DNA of 64,000 nt from Heloderma charlesbogerti (taxonomy: Eukaryota > Chordata > Lepidosauria > Squamata > Helodermatidae): assembly GCA_026122225.1 (NCBI GenBank), contig JANEZZ010002677.1:682001-746000 (forward strand). The letters are read 5' to 3'. Positions 1 to 10,240 of the stretch are shown piece by piece; the first letter of the stretch is position 1, and the number at the start of each line of letters is the position of its first letter. The translations under genes and the position numbers were made by a program. Below the pieces are notes generated by a model that saw only the letters and a program-made list of their open reading frames with translations, was not told where the DNA came from and searched no databases.

Positions 1-389
1 AGGAGCCGACCTCAGAGCCCATGCTTTGAGGTTGGTTCCCAGAAAACTGACCTCCCCCCATGTCTGTGCTGTCTCAGAGGCGGTGCGGAGAAGCCCCGTC
101 CTCTGCGCTTGCAAGAGGAGCATGGAGCGACTGAAAAGGGGAGGGGCTGGGGGCATTCCGGGGCAGGGAGAGCAGAGCTGCATGTACCACACATCCAATG
201 TGTCATACAGCAGCCCTCTCTCCTGGTCGGCCCCCCCGTGGCTAGACAGCCAAAAATGGCTGTCTAGCAGAAAATAGGGCAGGAGAGGTGCGGAGGGAAA
301 GATCCTCCCCGTGCCTCTCCTGCCTTGCTTAGGATAGGTGGTCACCTCCGAGTTCGGAGGCGGCTGCCTATCTTGATAGGATTGTGCCC
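1..389. mobile_element. Non-autonomous foldback DNA transposon, 5' end cut by window
   Basis: This stretch matches a second copy at 49819-50233 over most of its length, including the shared segments around 150-230 and 240-345. Its right end, at about 377-389, reads as an ataggattgtgccc terminus, the counterpart of the gggagcaatcctat left end of the other copy. It contains internal foldbacks, for example the gctagacagcc / ggctgtctagc pair near 238-268 and a longer pair flanking 275-335. It has no coding capacity; the short open frames here are chance. The left terminus lies before the window. The family name is unknown to me; calling it a DNA-transposon MITE is inference from the inverted ends. 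Confidence 0.6.
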
Positions 390-396
390 TAAATGA

Positions 397-713
397 CTTC
401 AAGCCCCCAGGTTCTGATGAATTGCATCCTAGGTGCTGAAGGAGCTAGCAGATGGGACTCTGGAACTTCTGTCTATTCTCTTTGAAAAATCCAGGAGAAC
501 AGGTGAAATACTGGAGAAATGGAGGCGAGCAAATGTTGGGTCTGTCTTGAAAAAGGGCAAAAAGGAAGATCCAGGGAATTATAAACCAGTCCAACAGCAA
601 TACCTGAGAAGATTCTAGAGCAGATTATAAAGCACTCGATCTGTAGGCACCTTGACGCTAATGCAATGATCACTGGAGGCCAGCTTGGATTTGTTAAGAA
701 GTCCTTCCAGACT
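397..713 (+). pseudogene. CR1 LINE reverse transcriptase fragment (5' part, split by BovB)
   Basis: The translation across several frames matches the N-terminal reverse-transcriptase region of sauropsid CR1. It shows the DEL-P-VLKELA segment, ILFEKSRRTGEI, WRRANVGSV-KKGKKEDPGNY, and further on QIIKH-ICRHLDANAMITG. It is interrupted at 713 by a BovB insertion and resumes at 3998. Frameshifts and substitutions make it non-functional. It is a dead, older insertion that served as a landing site. Confidence 0.85.
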
Positions 714-778
714 CCCCTTCATGGATCACTGCCTTGTTGTAGCGAAGGGGCTTGCATAACTCAGTGAAGCCATAAGCT

Positions 779-1888
779 ATGCTGTGCAGGGCCACCCAAG
801 ATGGACAGGTCATGGCAGAGAGTTCTGACAAAATGTGGTCCACTGGAGAAGGAAATGGCAACCCACTCCAGTATTCTTGCCAAGAAAACCCCATGGAACG
901 TATCACAAGGCTAAAAGATATGACGCCGGAAGATGAGCCCCTCAGGTCGGAAGGTGTCCAATATGCTACTGGGGAAGAGCAGAGGGTATTTCCAAGTAGC
1001 GCCAGAAAGAGTGAAGCGGCTGGGCCAAACCCGAAAGGACACTCAGCTGTGGATGTGTCTGGCGGTGAAAAGAAAATCCGATGCTGTAAAGAACAATATT
1101 GTTTAGGAACCTGGAATGTCAGATCAATGAATCAAGGTAAGTTGGAGGTGGTCAAACATGAGATGGCAAGATTGAACATCGACATCTTGGGAATCAGCGA
1201 ACTAAAATGGACAGGCATGGGCGAATTTAATTCAGGTGACCATCATATCTACTATGGTGGGCAAGAATCCCTTAGAAGAAATGGAGTAGCACTCATAGTC
1301 AACAAAAGGGTGGGAAAAGCAGTACTGGGGTACAATCTTAAAAATGATAGAATGATCTCAGTACGAATCCAAGGCAAACCATTCAACATCACAGTAATTC
1401 AAGTCTATGCCCCAACCACTGAGGCCGAAGAAGCTGAGGTTGATCGGTTCTATGAAGACCTACAACACCTTCTAGAACTAACACCAAAAAAAGATGTCCT
1501 CTTCATCATAGGGGATTGGAATGCTAAAGTAGGAAGTCAAGAAATCACCGGGATAACAGGCAAGCATGGCCTTGGTGTACAAAATGAAGCAGGACAAAAG
1601 CTAATAGAGTTTTGCCAAGAGAACACGCTGATCATAGCAAACACTCTTTTCCAACAGCACAAGAGGCGACTCTACACATGGACGTCACCAGATGGTCAAT
1701 ATCGAAATCAGATTGATTATGTCCTTTGCAGCCAAAGATGGAGAAGCTCCATACAGTCAGTAAAAACAAGACCTGGAGCTGACTGTGGCTCAGATCATGA
1801 GCTGCTTCTTGCAAAATTTCGGCTTAAATTGAAGAACGTCGGGAAAACCACTAAACCGTTCAGGTATGACCTAAATCATATCATGTGA
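779..1888 (+). pseudogene. BovB endonuclease-region ORF, copy 1 (open, 369 aa)
   Basis: This frame holds the exonuclease-endonuclease-phosphatase fold typical of RTE elements. An LGTWNVRSMNQGK motif lies near residue 110. It is followed by ISELKWTGMGE, an IGDWNAKVG motif, and a terminal SDHELLLAKF, which carries the usual catalytic Asp-His pair. In a functional element it would nick the target DNA. The N-terminal ~100 residues are less conserved, so the true start is uncertain. The frame stops at 1886-1888 inside a local atcatgtg expansion that breaks continuity with the reverse transcriptase downstream. Listed as a pseudogene because the polyprotein is interrupted. Confidence 0.88.
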
Positions 1889-1917
1889 TCATGATATGTG
1901 ATCATGTGATCATGTGA

Positions 1918-3597
1918 ATGAATATATTCATTCATTCATGTGATGAATCATGTGATGAATATACAGTGGAGGTGAGGAATAGATTTCAGGGATTAGACCT
2001 GATAGACAGAGTGCCTGAGGAACTATGGACGAAGGTCCGTAACATTGTTCAGGAGGCAGCAACGAAATCCGTCCCAAAGAAAAAGAAATGCAAGAAAGCC
2101 AAGTGGCTGTCTGAGGAGGCTTTACAAGTAGCTCACGAAAGAAGGGAAGCGAAAAGCAAGGGAGAAAGGGGAAGATATACCCAACTGAATGCAGAGTTCC
2201 AGAGAATAGCAAGGAGAGACAAGAAGGCCTTCTTAAATGAACAATGCAAAGAAATCGAGGAAAACAACAGAATGGGAAAGACTAGAGATCTCTTCAAGAA
2301 AACTGGAGATCTCAAGGGAATGTTTTGTGCAAAGACGGGCATGATAAAGGACAAAGAAGGCAGGGACCTAACAGAAGCAGATGATATTAAGAAGAGGTGG
2401 CAAGAATACACAGAAGAACTATACAGGAAAGATCTGAATGTCCCTGATAGCCATGATAGTGCGGTCACTGAACTTGAGCCGGACATCCTCGAGAGTGAAG
2501 TCAAGTGGGCCTTAGGAAGCATTAGTAACAACAAAGCTAGCGGAGATGACAGTATTCCAGCCGAGCTATTTAAAATCCTAAAAGATGATGCTGTTAAAGT
2601 GCTGCATTCAATATGCCAACACATTTGGAACACTCAACAGTGGCCACAAGACTGGAAAAGGTCAGTTTACATTCCAATTCCAAAGAAGGGCAATGCCAAA
2701 GAGTGTTCAAACTACCGCACAATAGCGCTCATTTCACATGCCAGCAAGGTGATGCTCAAAATCCTACAAGCTAGGCTTCAGCAGTATGCGAACCGAGAAC
2801 TACCGGAAGTACAAGCTGGGTTTCGAAGAGGCAGAGGAACGAGAGATCAAATCGCCAACATTCGCTGCATCATGGAGAAAGCAAGAGAATTCCAGAAAAA
2901 CGTCTATTTCTGCTTCATTGACTACGCTAAAGCCTTTGATTGTGTGGCTCACAACAAACTGTGGCAAATTCTTAAAGTGATGGGAGTACCAGACCACCTT
3001 ACCTGTCTCCTGAGAAACCTGTACGAGGGTCAAGAAGCAACAGTAAGAACCAGACATGGAACAACCAAGTGGTTCAAAATTGGGAAAGGAGTACGACAAG
3101 GCTGCATATTGTCACCCTGCTTATTTAACTTATATGCAGAGTACATCATGAGAAATGCCGGGTTGGATGAATCAGAGGTCGGAATTAAGATTGCTGGGAG
3201 AATTATCAACAACCTCCGATATGCAGACGATACCACCCTAATGGCAGAAAGCGAAGAGGATCTCAAGAGCCTCTTGTTGAGGGTGAAAGAGGAGAGTGCA
3301 AAAGCTGGTTTGAAACTCAACATTAAAAAAACTAAGATCATGGCATCTGGCCCTATCACTTCCTGGCATATAGAAGGGGAAGAAATGGAAGCAGTGACAG
3401 ATTTTACTTTCCTGGGCTCCAAGATCACCGCAGACGGTGACTGTAGCCATGAAATTAAAAGACGCTTGCTCTTTGGGAGGAAAGCTATGGCAAACCTAGA
3501 CAGCATAGTAAGAAGCAGAGACATCACCTTGCTGACAAAGGTCCGTCTAATCAAAGCTATGGTTTTCCCAGTAGTAACGTATGGCTGTGAGAGCTGA
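1918..3597 (+). pseudogene. BovB reverse-transcriptase ORF, copy 1 (open, 559 aa)
   Basis: This frame continues the BovB polyprotein after the repeat expansion and covers the linker and reverse transcriptase. Visible motifs include SGDDSIPAELFK, a KKGNAKECSNYRTIAL segment, FCFIDYAKAFDCV (first catalytic Asp), GVRQGCILSP, and RYADDTTLMAE with the catalytic YADD box. It ends early at TGA 3595-3597. Compared with the copies at 7060-7110 and 58325-58365, about 17 bp have been lost here, between the YGCES and AERRRID codons. The first few residues come from the expanded repeat and are not native. Confidence 0.9.
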
Positions 3598-3973
3598 GCG
3601 CCGAAGAATTGATGCTTTCGAACTGTGGTGCTGGAGAAGACTCTTACGAGTCCCCTGGACTGCAAGGAGGTCAAATCAGTCCATCCTAAAGGAAATCAAC
3701 CCTGACTGCTCATTGGAAAGACAGATACTGAAGCTGAAGCTCCAATATTTTGGCCACCTAATGCGAAGAGAAAACTCTCTGGAAAAGACCCTGATGCTGG
3801 GAAAGACTGAAGGCAAAAGGAGAAGGGGACGGCAGAGGATGAGATGGCTAGATAGCATCACGGATGCAATGAATATGAACTTGAGCACGCTCCGGGAGAG
3901 AGTGCAGGACAGGAAGGCCTGGCGTGCTATGGTCCATGGGGTCACGAAGAGTCGGACACGACTGAACGACTGA
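3581..3973 (+). pseudogene. BovB C-terminal domain ORF, copy 1
   Basis: This is the C-terminal end of the BovB polyprotein, shifted out of frame by the 17-bp deletion. It contains ERRRIDAFELWCWRR, PWTARRSNQSIL, FGHLMRRENSLEKTLMLGK and RRRGRQRMRWLDSI, ending in SRTRLND just before the (CAA)n tail. Its exact role in retrotransposition is not known to me. The other two BovB copies in the window carry the same domain. Confidence 0.88.
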
Positions 3974-3997
3974 ACAACAACAACAACCTTCCAGACT

Positions 3998-4128
3998 AAC
4001 CTTTTTTCATTTTTTGATCAGACAACTTCTTTAGTAGAACATGGAAATGCTGCAGACATAACATATCTTGAATTCAGCAATGCGTTTGACAAAGTGCCTC
4101 ATGATATTCTGATTAGTGAGCTAGTTTG
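3998..4128 (+). pseudogene. CR1 LINE fragment (continuation after BovB)
   Basis: The CR1 reading resumes directly after the BovB target duplication: FFDQTTSLVEHGNAADITYLEFSNAFDKVPHD in pieces. This is the block containing the first catalytic aspartate of the reverse transcriptase, here changed to asparagine context. The homology fades after about 4128. Together with 397-713 it makes one CR1 copy cut in two. Confidence 0.82.
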
Positions 4129-5862
4129 ATGTTTCATTTTATTTTAAAAGAAACAGACTATTTCTGAACTACTCTGGGCTTGGCTCTTTAGTATATATGC
4201 TACATTGGAAAATGGAGTCAATTTAATTTTCTTGCCAAGTCTGAGGGTTGCGGCTTCACCCATGCACTGGACTCCTTGGTATAAACATGCTAATCTGGTT
4301 GGTGAGGAGTTTAAAGGAGGCTCTGAAAAGCGGGTCTCTCCTGCTCTGTACATAAAATCTGTTAAAAGTACATGTGAGTGGCGGCAGCAGCGCTACCTCT
4401 GAGGAGTATAGACAAAGGGTGTGTTGTAGCCTGTCCTACCTTGCATGGTTGGAAATGCAGACATACTAGTTTCTCACATCCACCAGTTTACATTCCTTGA
4501 ACTATAACTGGAAGCTCTGGAACTTCCTCCCAGGGAAATTTATTCCACCCCTTTGCTGTTCTGGTGACAGGTAAAGACTAGGTTGCTGTGAGGGACCTTT
4601 AGAGCCCTGAGTGGCCCAGTATGCTTTGATGCAACTTGAGAGTGTTTGCATCTAATCACCATTTTGAATCACCATTTGAAGTTGGTCACATATTGCACGT
4701 GGGGTTTCTTCCATGCCCTCTACCAGAGTATCTTTTTTTCCTTCCCCCTTTCTTTGTTCTCGGTTTTCATTGAACTTGTGGAAACATTCTGTGAAACTCA
4801 AAAGCTAACTCTCAGTTTTATCATTTTTAATTGGTCCTGATAAATTAGGATGATACTGTTCAGTATATTGCTGTACTGTTATTGGAAAGATTTTCATTAT
4901 CTTTCAGATATTTTAACACATTCTTCATGCATCTGGACCAAAAAACAGCCAGGTATATGTGGCAGTTCAGTGTCATGCATGCAAAACAAAGGAATTTTTG
5001 GCAACTATTCTACACTACATTTGAAGCAATTTAACTATCAAAGGAAGATATTATTTAAAGATGCTGAAATGCCAGTAATATTGCAAAAACAGGAAGTCTT
5101 GGGACTGACTGTGATTACACCCACAGTTTTGATATAATTAATAAAACATCATTTCAGAAGAACCCATTCATTATCATCGAAAGTCATTTATTTTTTCTTT
5201 GAATGAAATTAAACCACTAGGCAATTTTGAGCGAAAGTAAGGCTGTGATCAGAAATGGATGTCACTAAATTCATTTGCACGCACTTTGTATGGCAAACAG
5301 TGTATTGTCAACCCAAAATGAACAGTTTTAAAATTTGATTTGATTCATTATTCCAGCACCCAGGAGCTTTGCTTTAAGTGTTTTCACCTGGTTGATTGAT
5401 TGGTCTGTTAAGAGAGACAGAGCATATTTTAAGAAGTGACTAGTACTGTAGTGGCAAACTCAGAAGTGCAGGTTCCCTTCATGATAGTCACAGCCACCCC
5501 CCTTCTAAGATTATACAACCTTGTAAGATTATACAATAAAAATGAGCCTTCAGACACTTACATTGTTTGGAGTTCTGTTGAATGAAGAATGCAGGATGAG
5601 GGTATGTCTTTTTGAGGTCCAGCAAGAAGAAATGATTGCTTTCAGAAGTTCCAGTTGACCACTCACAGTGCCAGTAACATATCTTGTTATATTCTCCTTA
5701 GAACAGCAGTCTGGATTGTTGATCACTTCTTTGGTTTCTTTCAACATTCTCTGGCCTCTGCACCACTGACTTCATAGTTGTTGTTTTTTTCATGAGTCCA
5801 GAGTCCATAGTTCAGTAGTTCCAGTGGTTTCTCAAAGTATTCAGTCAACTTATGGTGTTTTA
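4129..5862. other. Upstream DNA without recognisable genes
   Basis: About 1.7 kb of AT-rich sequence. The open frames here (for example 4850-5137) have no recognised domain, no splice context and no repeat similarity that I can see. Nothing further is supported. Confidence 0.5.
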
Positions 5863-5999
5863 GCTGGATCCAGACTTAACCATGCACAGAGTAGACTTAC
5901 TGAAATCAAAGGAACTTAAGGTAGGCGTACATCATGACAAACTTTTCCCATTGATTTTAATGAGCATACTCGAAGCATGACTAAGTCTAGATCCAAGTG
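5863..5999. mobile_element. Short palindromic MITE
   Basis: The two ends are inverted: ctggatccagacttaa at about 5864 pairs with ttaagtctagatccaa-like sequence ending at about 5998 (here tgactaagtctagatccaa). The middle contains cccattgattttaatgagc, typical of a palindromic repeat family. Related halves occur at 24870-24975 and around 52610-54365. It is non-coding. Confidence 0.5.
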
Positions 6000-6027
6000 T
6001 TTATGAGATCTTGGGAAGGCAGCTAAG

Positions 6028-6124
6028 GCTGCAGTCCTATGCACACTTACCTGGGAGAAAACCCAATTGGCAAGTGAACATAGTGGGACTAACTTCTGAG
6101 TAAACATGCATAGGACTGTGTGAT
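6028..6124. mobile_element. Short palindromic MITE of the gcaatcctatgca type
   Basis: The left end gctgcagtcctatgcacact is inverted relative to the right end acatgcataggactgtgtg. The middle holds the acttacctgggag and gggactaacttctgagta blocks. The 3' half is present again at 6563-6629 because of the tandem duplication. The hairpin element at 49602-49734 has closely similar ends. Confidence 0.6.
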
Positions 6125-6558
6125 AAATCCTAAAAACTAGCACAAACCAACCCTTAAAATGAATATTAATAACTAAATAGCTGAACAAGACGTCATCTTG
6201 CTTCTCATTTGCACCACCCACCCACCACCATGGGTGGTTCATAAAGATTTGAAAGAAACTTTGCTATAACCCCCCCCCCCCCCGGTAAAGCACAAAAAGG
6301 CACTAATCCTAAACACACTTACTGAGGGAGCTGGTGTATTGCTATAGCCCTGTTCTCCTTTCCTGCCCTGGAATTGTGGGAGTGGGGTGGGGTGGGAGTG
6401 GGATGGCCAGATCTACCTGGCTCTGGATGCTGGTACTCGGGTATAATTTGGAGAACTGCCAAGAACAAGTTTAAGCATCAGGAGTTTTAAGGGTGATGCA
6501 GTAATGAGCTCCCCCCCCCCCCCCGCAACAAACCTCAGTTAAGGGTACGTAAATCAGT
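6058..6558. repeat. Tandem duplication, unit A (about 505 bp)
   Basis: The sequence from 6058 is repeated at an offset of 505 bp starting at 6563. Unit A includes a 14-bp C run at 6270-6283, the ggtaaagcacaaaaaggcac block, the ggagctggtgtattgctata block, and a second 14-bp C run at 6511-6524. It ends at gtaaatcag. There is no coding capacity. Confidence 0.88.
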
Positions 6559-6669
6559 ATGTAAAACCCAGTTGGCAAGTGAACACAGTGGGACTGACTT
6601 CTGAGTAAACATGCATAGGACTGTGTGATAAATCCTAAAAACAAGCACAAAGCAACTTTTAAAATGAAT

Positions 6670-8959
6670 TGTTGTTGTTGTTGTTGTTCAGCCGTTCAGT
6701 CGTGTCCGACTCTTCATGACCCCATGGACCAGAGCACGCCAGGCCTTCCTGTCCTGCGCTCTCTCCCGGAGTGTGCTCAAGTTCATATTCATTGCATCGG
6801 TGATACTATCTAGCCATCTCATCCTCTGCCGTCCCCTTCTCCTTTTGCCTTCAGTCTTTCCCAGCATCAGGGTCTTTTCCAGAGAGTTTTCTCTTCGCAT
6901 TAGGTGGCCAAAATATTTGAGCTTCAGCTTCAGTATCTGTCCTTCCAATGAGCACTCAGGGTTGATTTCCTTTAGGATTGACTGATTTGACCTCCTTGCA
7001 GTCCAGGGGACTCCTAAGAGTCTTCTCCAGCACCACAGTTCGAAAGCATCAATTCTTCGGCGCTCAGCCTTCCTTAGAGTCCAGCTCTCACAGCCATACA
7101 TTACTACTGGGAAAACCACAGCTTTGATTATACAGACCTTTGTCGGCAAGGTGATGTCTCTGCTTCTTACTATGCTGTCTAGGTTTGCCATAGCTTTCCT
7201 CCCAAGGAGCAAGCGTCTTTTAATTTCATGGCTACAGTCACCATCTGCGGTGATCTAGGAGCCCAAGAAAATAAAATCTGTCACTGCTTCCATTTCTTCC
7301 CCTTCTATATGCCAGGAAGTGATGGGGCCAGATGCCATGATCTTAATGTTTTCATTAAAAAACTCAACATTTTCTTAATGTTAAGTTTCAAACCAGATTT
7401 GCACTCTCCTCTTTCACCCTCAACAAGAGGCTCTTGAGATCCTCTTCGCTTTCTGCCATTAGGGTGGTATCGTCTGCGTATCTGAGGTTGTTAATAATTC
7501 TCCAGGCAATCTTAATTCCGACCTGTGATTCATCCAACCCGGCATTTCTCATGATGTACTCTGCATATAAGTTAAATAAGCAGGGCGACAATATGCAGCC
7601 TTGTTGTACTCCTTTCCCAATTTTGAACCAATCGGTTGTTCCATGTCCGGTTCTTACTGTTGCTTCTTGACCCTCGTACAGGTTTCTCAGGAGACAGGTA
7701 AGGTGGTCTGGTGCTCCCATCTCTTTAAGAATTTGCCACAGTTTGTTGTGATCCACACAATCAAAGGCGTTAGCGTAGTCAATGAAGCAGAAATAGATGT
7801 TTTTCTGGAATTCTCCTGCTTTCGCCATGATCTAGCGAATGTTGGCGATTTGATCTCTAGCTCCTCTGCCTCTTCGGAACCCAGCTTGTACTTCCGGTAG
7901 TTCTCGGTTACTGCTGAAGCCTAGCTTGTAGGATTTTGAGCATCACCTTGCTGGCATGTGAAATGAGCGCTATTGTACGGTAGTTTGAACACTCTTTGGC
8001 ATTGCCCTTCTTTGGAATTGGAATGTAAACTGACCTTTTCCAGTCTTGTGGCCACTGTGGAGTGTTCCAAATTTGTTGGCATATTGAGTGCAGCACTTTA
8101 ACAGCATAATCGTTTAGGATTTTAAATAGCTCAGCTGGAATACTGTCATCTCCGCTTTGTTGTTACTAATGCTTCCTAAGGCCCACTTGACTTCACTCTC
8201 GAGGATGTCCGGCTCAAGTTCAGTGACCGCACTATCATGGCTATCAGGGACATTCAGATCTTTCCTGTATAGTTCTTCTGTGTATTCTTTCCACCTCTTC
8301 TTAATCTCATCTGCTTCTGTTAGGTCCCTGCCTTCTTTGTCCTTTATCATGCCCGTCTTTGCACAAAACATTCCCTTGAGATCTCCAGTTTTCTTGAAGA
8401 GATCTCTAGTCTTTCCCATTCTGTTGTTTTCCTCGATTTCTTTGCATTGTTCATTTAAGAAGGCCTTCTTGTCTCTCCTTGCTATTCTCTGGAACTCTGC
8501 ATTCAGTTGGGTATATCTTCCCCTTTCTCCCTTGCTTTTCGCTTCCCTTCTTTCCTCAGCTACTTGTAAAGCCTCATCAGACAGCCACTTTGCTTTCTTG
8601 CATTTCTTTTTCTTTAGGATGGATTTCGTTGCTGCCTCCTGAACAATGTCACGGACCTCCGTCCATAGTTCCTCAGGCACTCTGTCTATCGGGTCTAATC
8701 CCTGAAATCTATTCCTCACCTCCACTGTATATTCATAAGGGATATGATTTAGGTCATACCTGAATGGTTTAGTGGTTTTCCCTACGTTCTTCAATTTAAG
8801 CTGAAATTTTGCAAGAAGCTGCTCATGATCTGAGCCACAGTCAGCTCCAGGTCTTGTTTTTACTGACTGTATAGAGCTTCTCCATCTTTGGCTGCAAAGT
8901 ACATAATCAATCTGATTTCGATATTGACCATCTGGTAATGTCCATGTGTAGAGTCACCT
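6670..8959 (-). mobile_element. 5'-truncated RTE-BovB LINE, copy 2
   Basis: This is a minus-strand BovB about 2.3 kb long. Its 3' end is the (AAC)n tail at 6671-6688, preceded by the usual tcagtcgtgtccgactctt tail seen in reverse. It is truncated within the endonuclease, where homology to copy 1 stops at about 8959. No clear target duplication is visible. Comparison with duplication unit A shows a small target-site deletion instead. The coding region is broken into at least four frames. Confidence 0.92.
6688..8794 (-). pseudogene. BovB polyprotein remnant, copy 2
   Basis: On the minus strand the pieces run 8794-8114 (linker and start of the RT), 8096-7908 (KKGNAKECSNYRTIAL block), 7828-7388 (FCFIDYANAFDCVDHNK, GVQQGCILSP, LRYADDTTLMAE) and 7212-6688 (C-terminal domain ending SRTRLNG). 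Frameshifts separate them. The catalytic YADD box is intact, and this copy retains the segment joining YGCESWTLRKAERR that copy 1 has lost. It cannot make a full product. Confidence 0.9.
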
Positions 8960-9329
8960 ATAGCTGAACAAGACATCATCTTGCTTCTCATTTGCACCAC
9001 CCATCTACCGCCATCTTTTTCATGTTAATAAAGATGTGAAAGAAACTTTGCTATAAAATTCCTGCCGGCCCCTGCACTGTAAAGCACAAAAAGGCACTAA
9101 TCCTAAACACACTTACTGGGGGAGCTGGTGTATTGCTATAGCCCCGTTCTCCTTTCCTGCCCTGGAATTGTGGGAGTGGGATAGAATGGTGCTCTAGCTG
9201 GCTCTGGCTGCTGATACTGGGGTATAGTTTGGAGAATGTCCAAGAACAAGTTTAAGCATCAGAAGTTTTAGGGGTGATGCAGTAATGAGCCCCCCCCAAC
9301 AAACCTCAGTTAAGGGTATGTAAATCAGC

Positions 9330-10025
9330 TTTATGTGTGTCTTTTAATAAAAGGTTAAAAACAATGGGAGCATATTTTCAAGAGGAGGACAAGGGACTAG
9401 GCCATACACATCTCCACACCCTTACTTCCTAAAGGCACATTATATTTAAAAGGTGTGAGGGAAAAAGATAACATAATAGTTTGTCTAATCAAAAATTAAG
9501 TTTCAAACAGCTATGTAACTGTAGATTACAAATTAAATTTAAATTTAGATTGTAAGCTTCTAGGGGCAGAGACCTGACTTTCTGCTTATGATTCTCTGTA
9601 AAGTACCAGATATATTGTAAACACCAAAGTCTGTGCATCTTCCGGAAGCAGCTGAAGACATGTTCTATTCTAACTGTCTTTTGGTGACCAGCAACAAGGA
9701 AAGATAAGGTAGATTGATTAGCATATTGTTACCAGCCCCGAGCCTTTGCAATGAAGTAGACTATCCATCAGTCCAATCAATTAATTAAATAAATAAGTAA
9801 TACATCAAATATGGACAATAATGATATAATTTTTTTTCTACCTCTGATAAAATAGTGACCCTATGATACAGATAGAATAAAGACTCATGGCCATGGGGCT
9901 TACTCTGAAGTAAGCACAAAGCAAATATATGGAGGACATGTGTGTGTGTGTGTGTATAGAGGGAGAACAAGAGAAAAGCTGCTTTATTTAACAAATTTAT
10001 TTAAAGGCTATCAGGGTTGCTGGTA
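9330..10025. other. AT-rich spacer with short GT run
   Basis: There is no gene here. A short (TG)n tract lies at about 9940-9955, and an isolated ggggcttactctgaagtaag block at about 9896 resembles a fragment of the palindromic MITE family seen at 6028. Nothing else is recognised. Confidence 0.5.
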
Positions 10026-10039
10026 ATGTGCACTTTAGG

Positions 10040-10240
10040 CCCTCATCTTCTGCAGGAACAGCCAAGAAGAAATGCAGCAGGCTGCTGCCTTCCCCAACCT
10101 GGTGCCATCCAGATCTGCTGGACGACAACTCCCATTGGCTCCAGGCTTGGCTCCAACACAGTCCATGTGTTGGACTGCAGATAGGATCTGCAGGCCAACC
10201 CATCTGGAAGGCACAAGGTTCGGAAAGGCTGGGTGAGAGA
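10040..10240. mobile_element. Degenerate MITE-like fragment (ccctccagatg family)
   Basis: The block ccttccccaacctggtgcc followed by atccagatctgctggacgacaactccc resembles the repeat ends seen at 18940-19032, 30361-30500 and 45231-45357. The second half is diverged, so the right boundary is uncertain. Confidence 0.4.

Larger units (their letters stand above)
714..3986 (+). mobile_element. Nearly full-length RTE-BovB LINE with target-site duplication
   Basis: The copy is 3273 bp, about the usual 3.2 kb for BovB. It is bordered by an 11-bp direct repeat, ccttccagact, at 703-713 and 3987-3997, which is the duplicated CR1 target. The 3' end carries the typical BovB tail (gtcggacacgactgaacgac) followed by a short (CAA)n tract. 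It encodes an apurinic-type endonuclease and a reverse transcriptase, the machinery for target-primed reverse transcription. The coding region is broken into three frames by a repeat expansion near 1880-1960 and a 17-bp deletion near 3596. The long TSD and near-intact length suggest a fairly recent insertion. Confidence 0.93.
6563..9329. repeat. Tandem duplication, unit B, interrupted by BovB
   Basis: Unit B repeats unit A in two pieces, 6563-6669 and 8960-9329, separated by the BovB insertion. Both pieces match in the same order, including tagctgaacaaga, aaagcacaaaaaggcacta and gtgatgcagtaatgagc. About 13-15 bp present in unit A between the aaaatgaat and tagctgaac blocks are missing at the insertion site. 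The units differ by scattered substitutions and shortened C runs, so the duplication is not very recent. Confidence 0.85.

Noticed and set aside
4850..5137. 95-aa open frame
   Set aside because: It has no domain, no repeat similarity and no flanking splice sites. Length alone is not meaningful in this AT-rich region.
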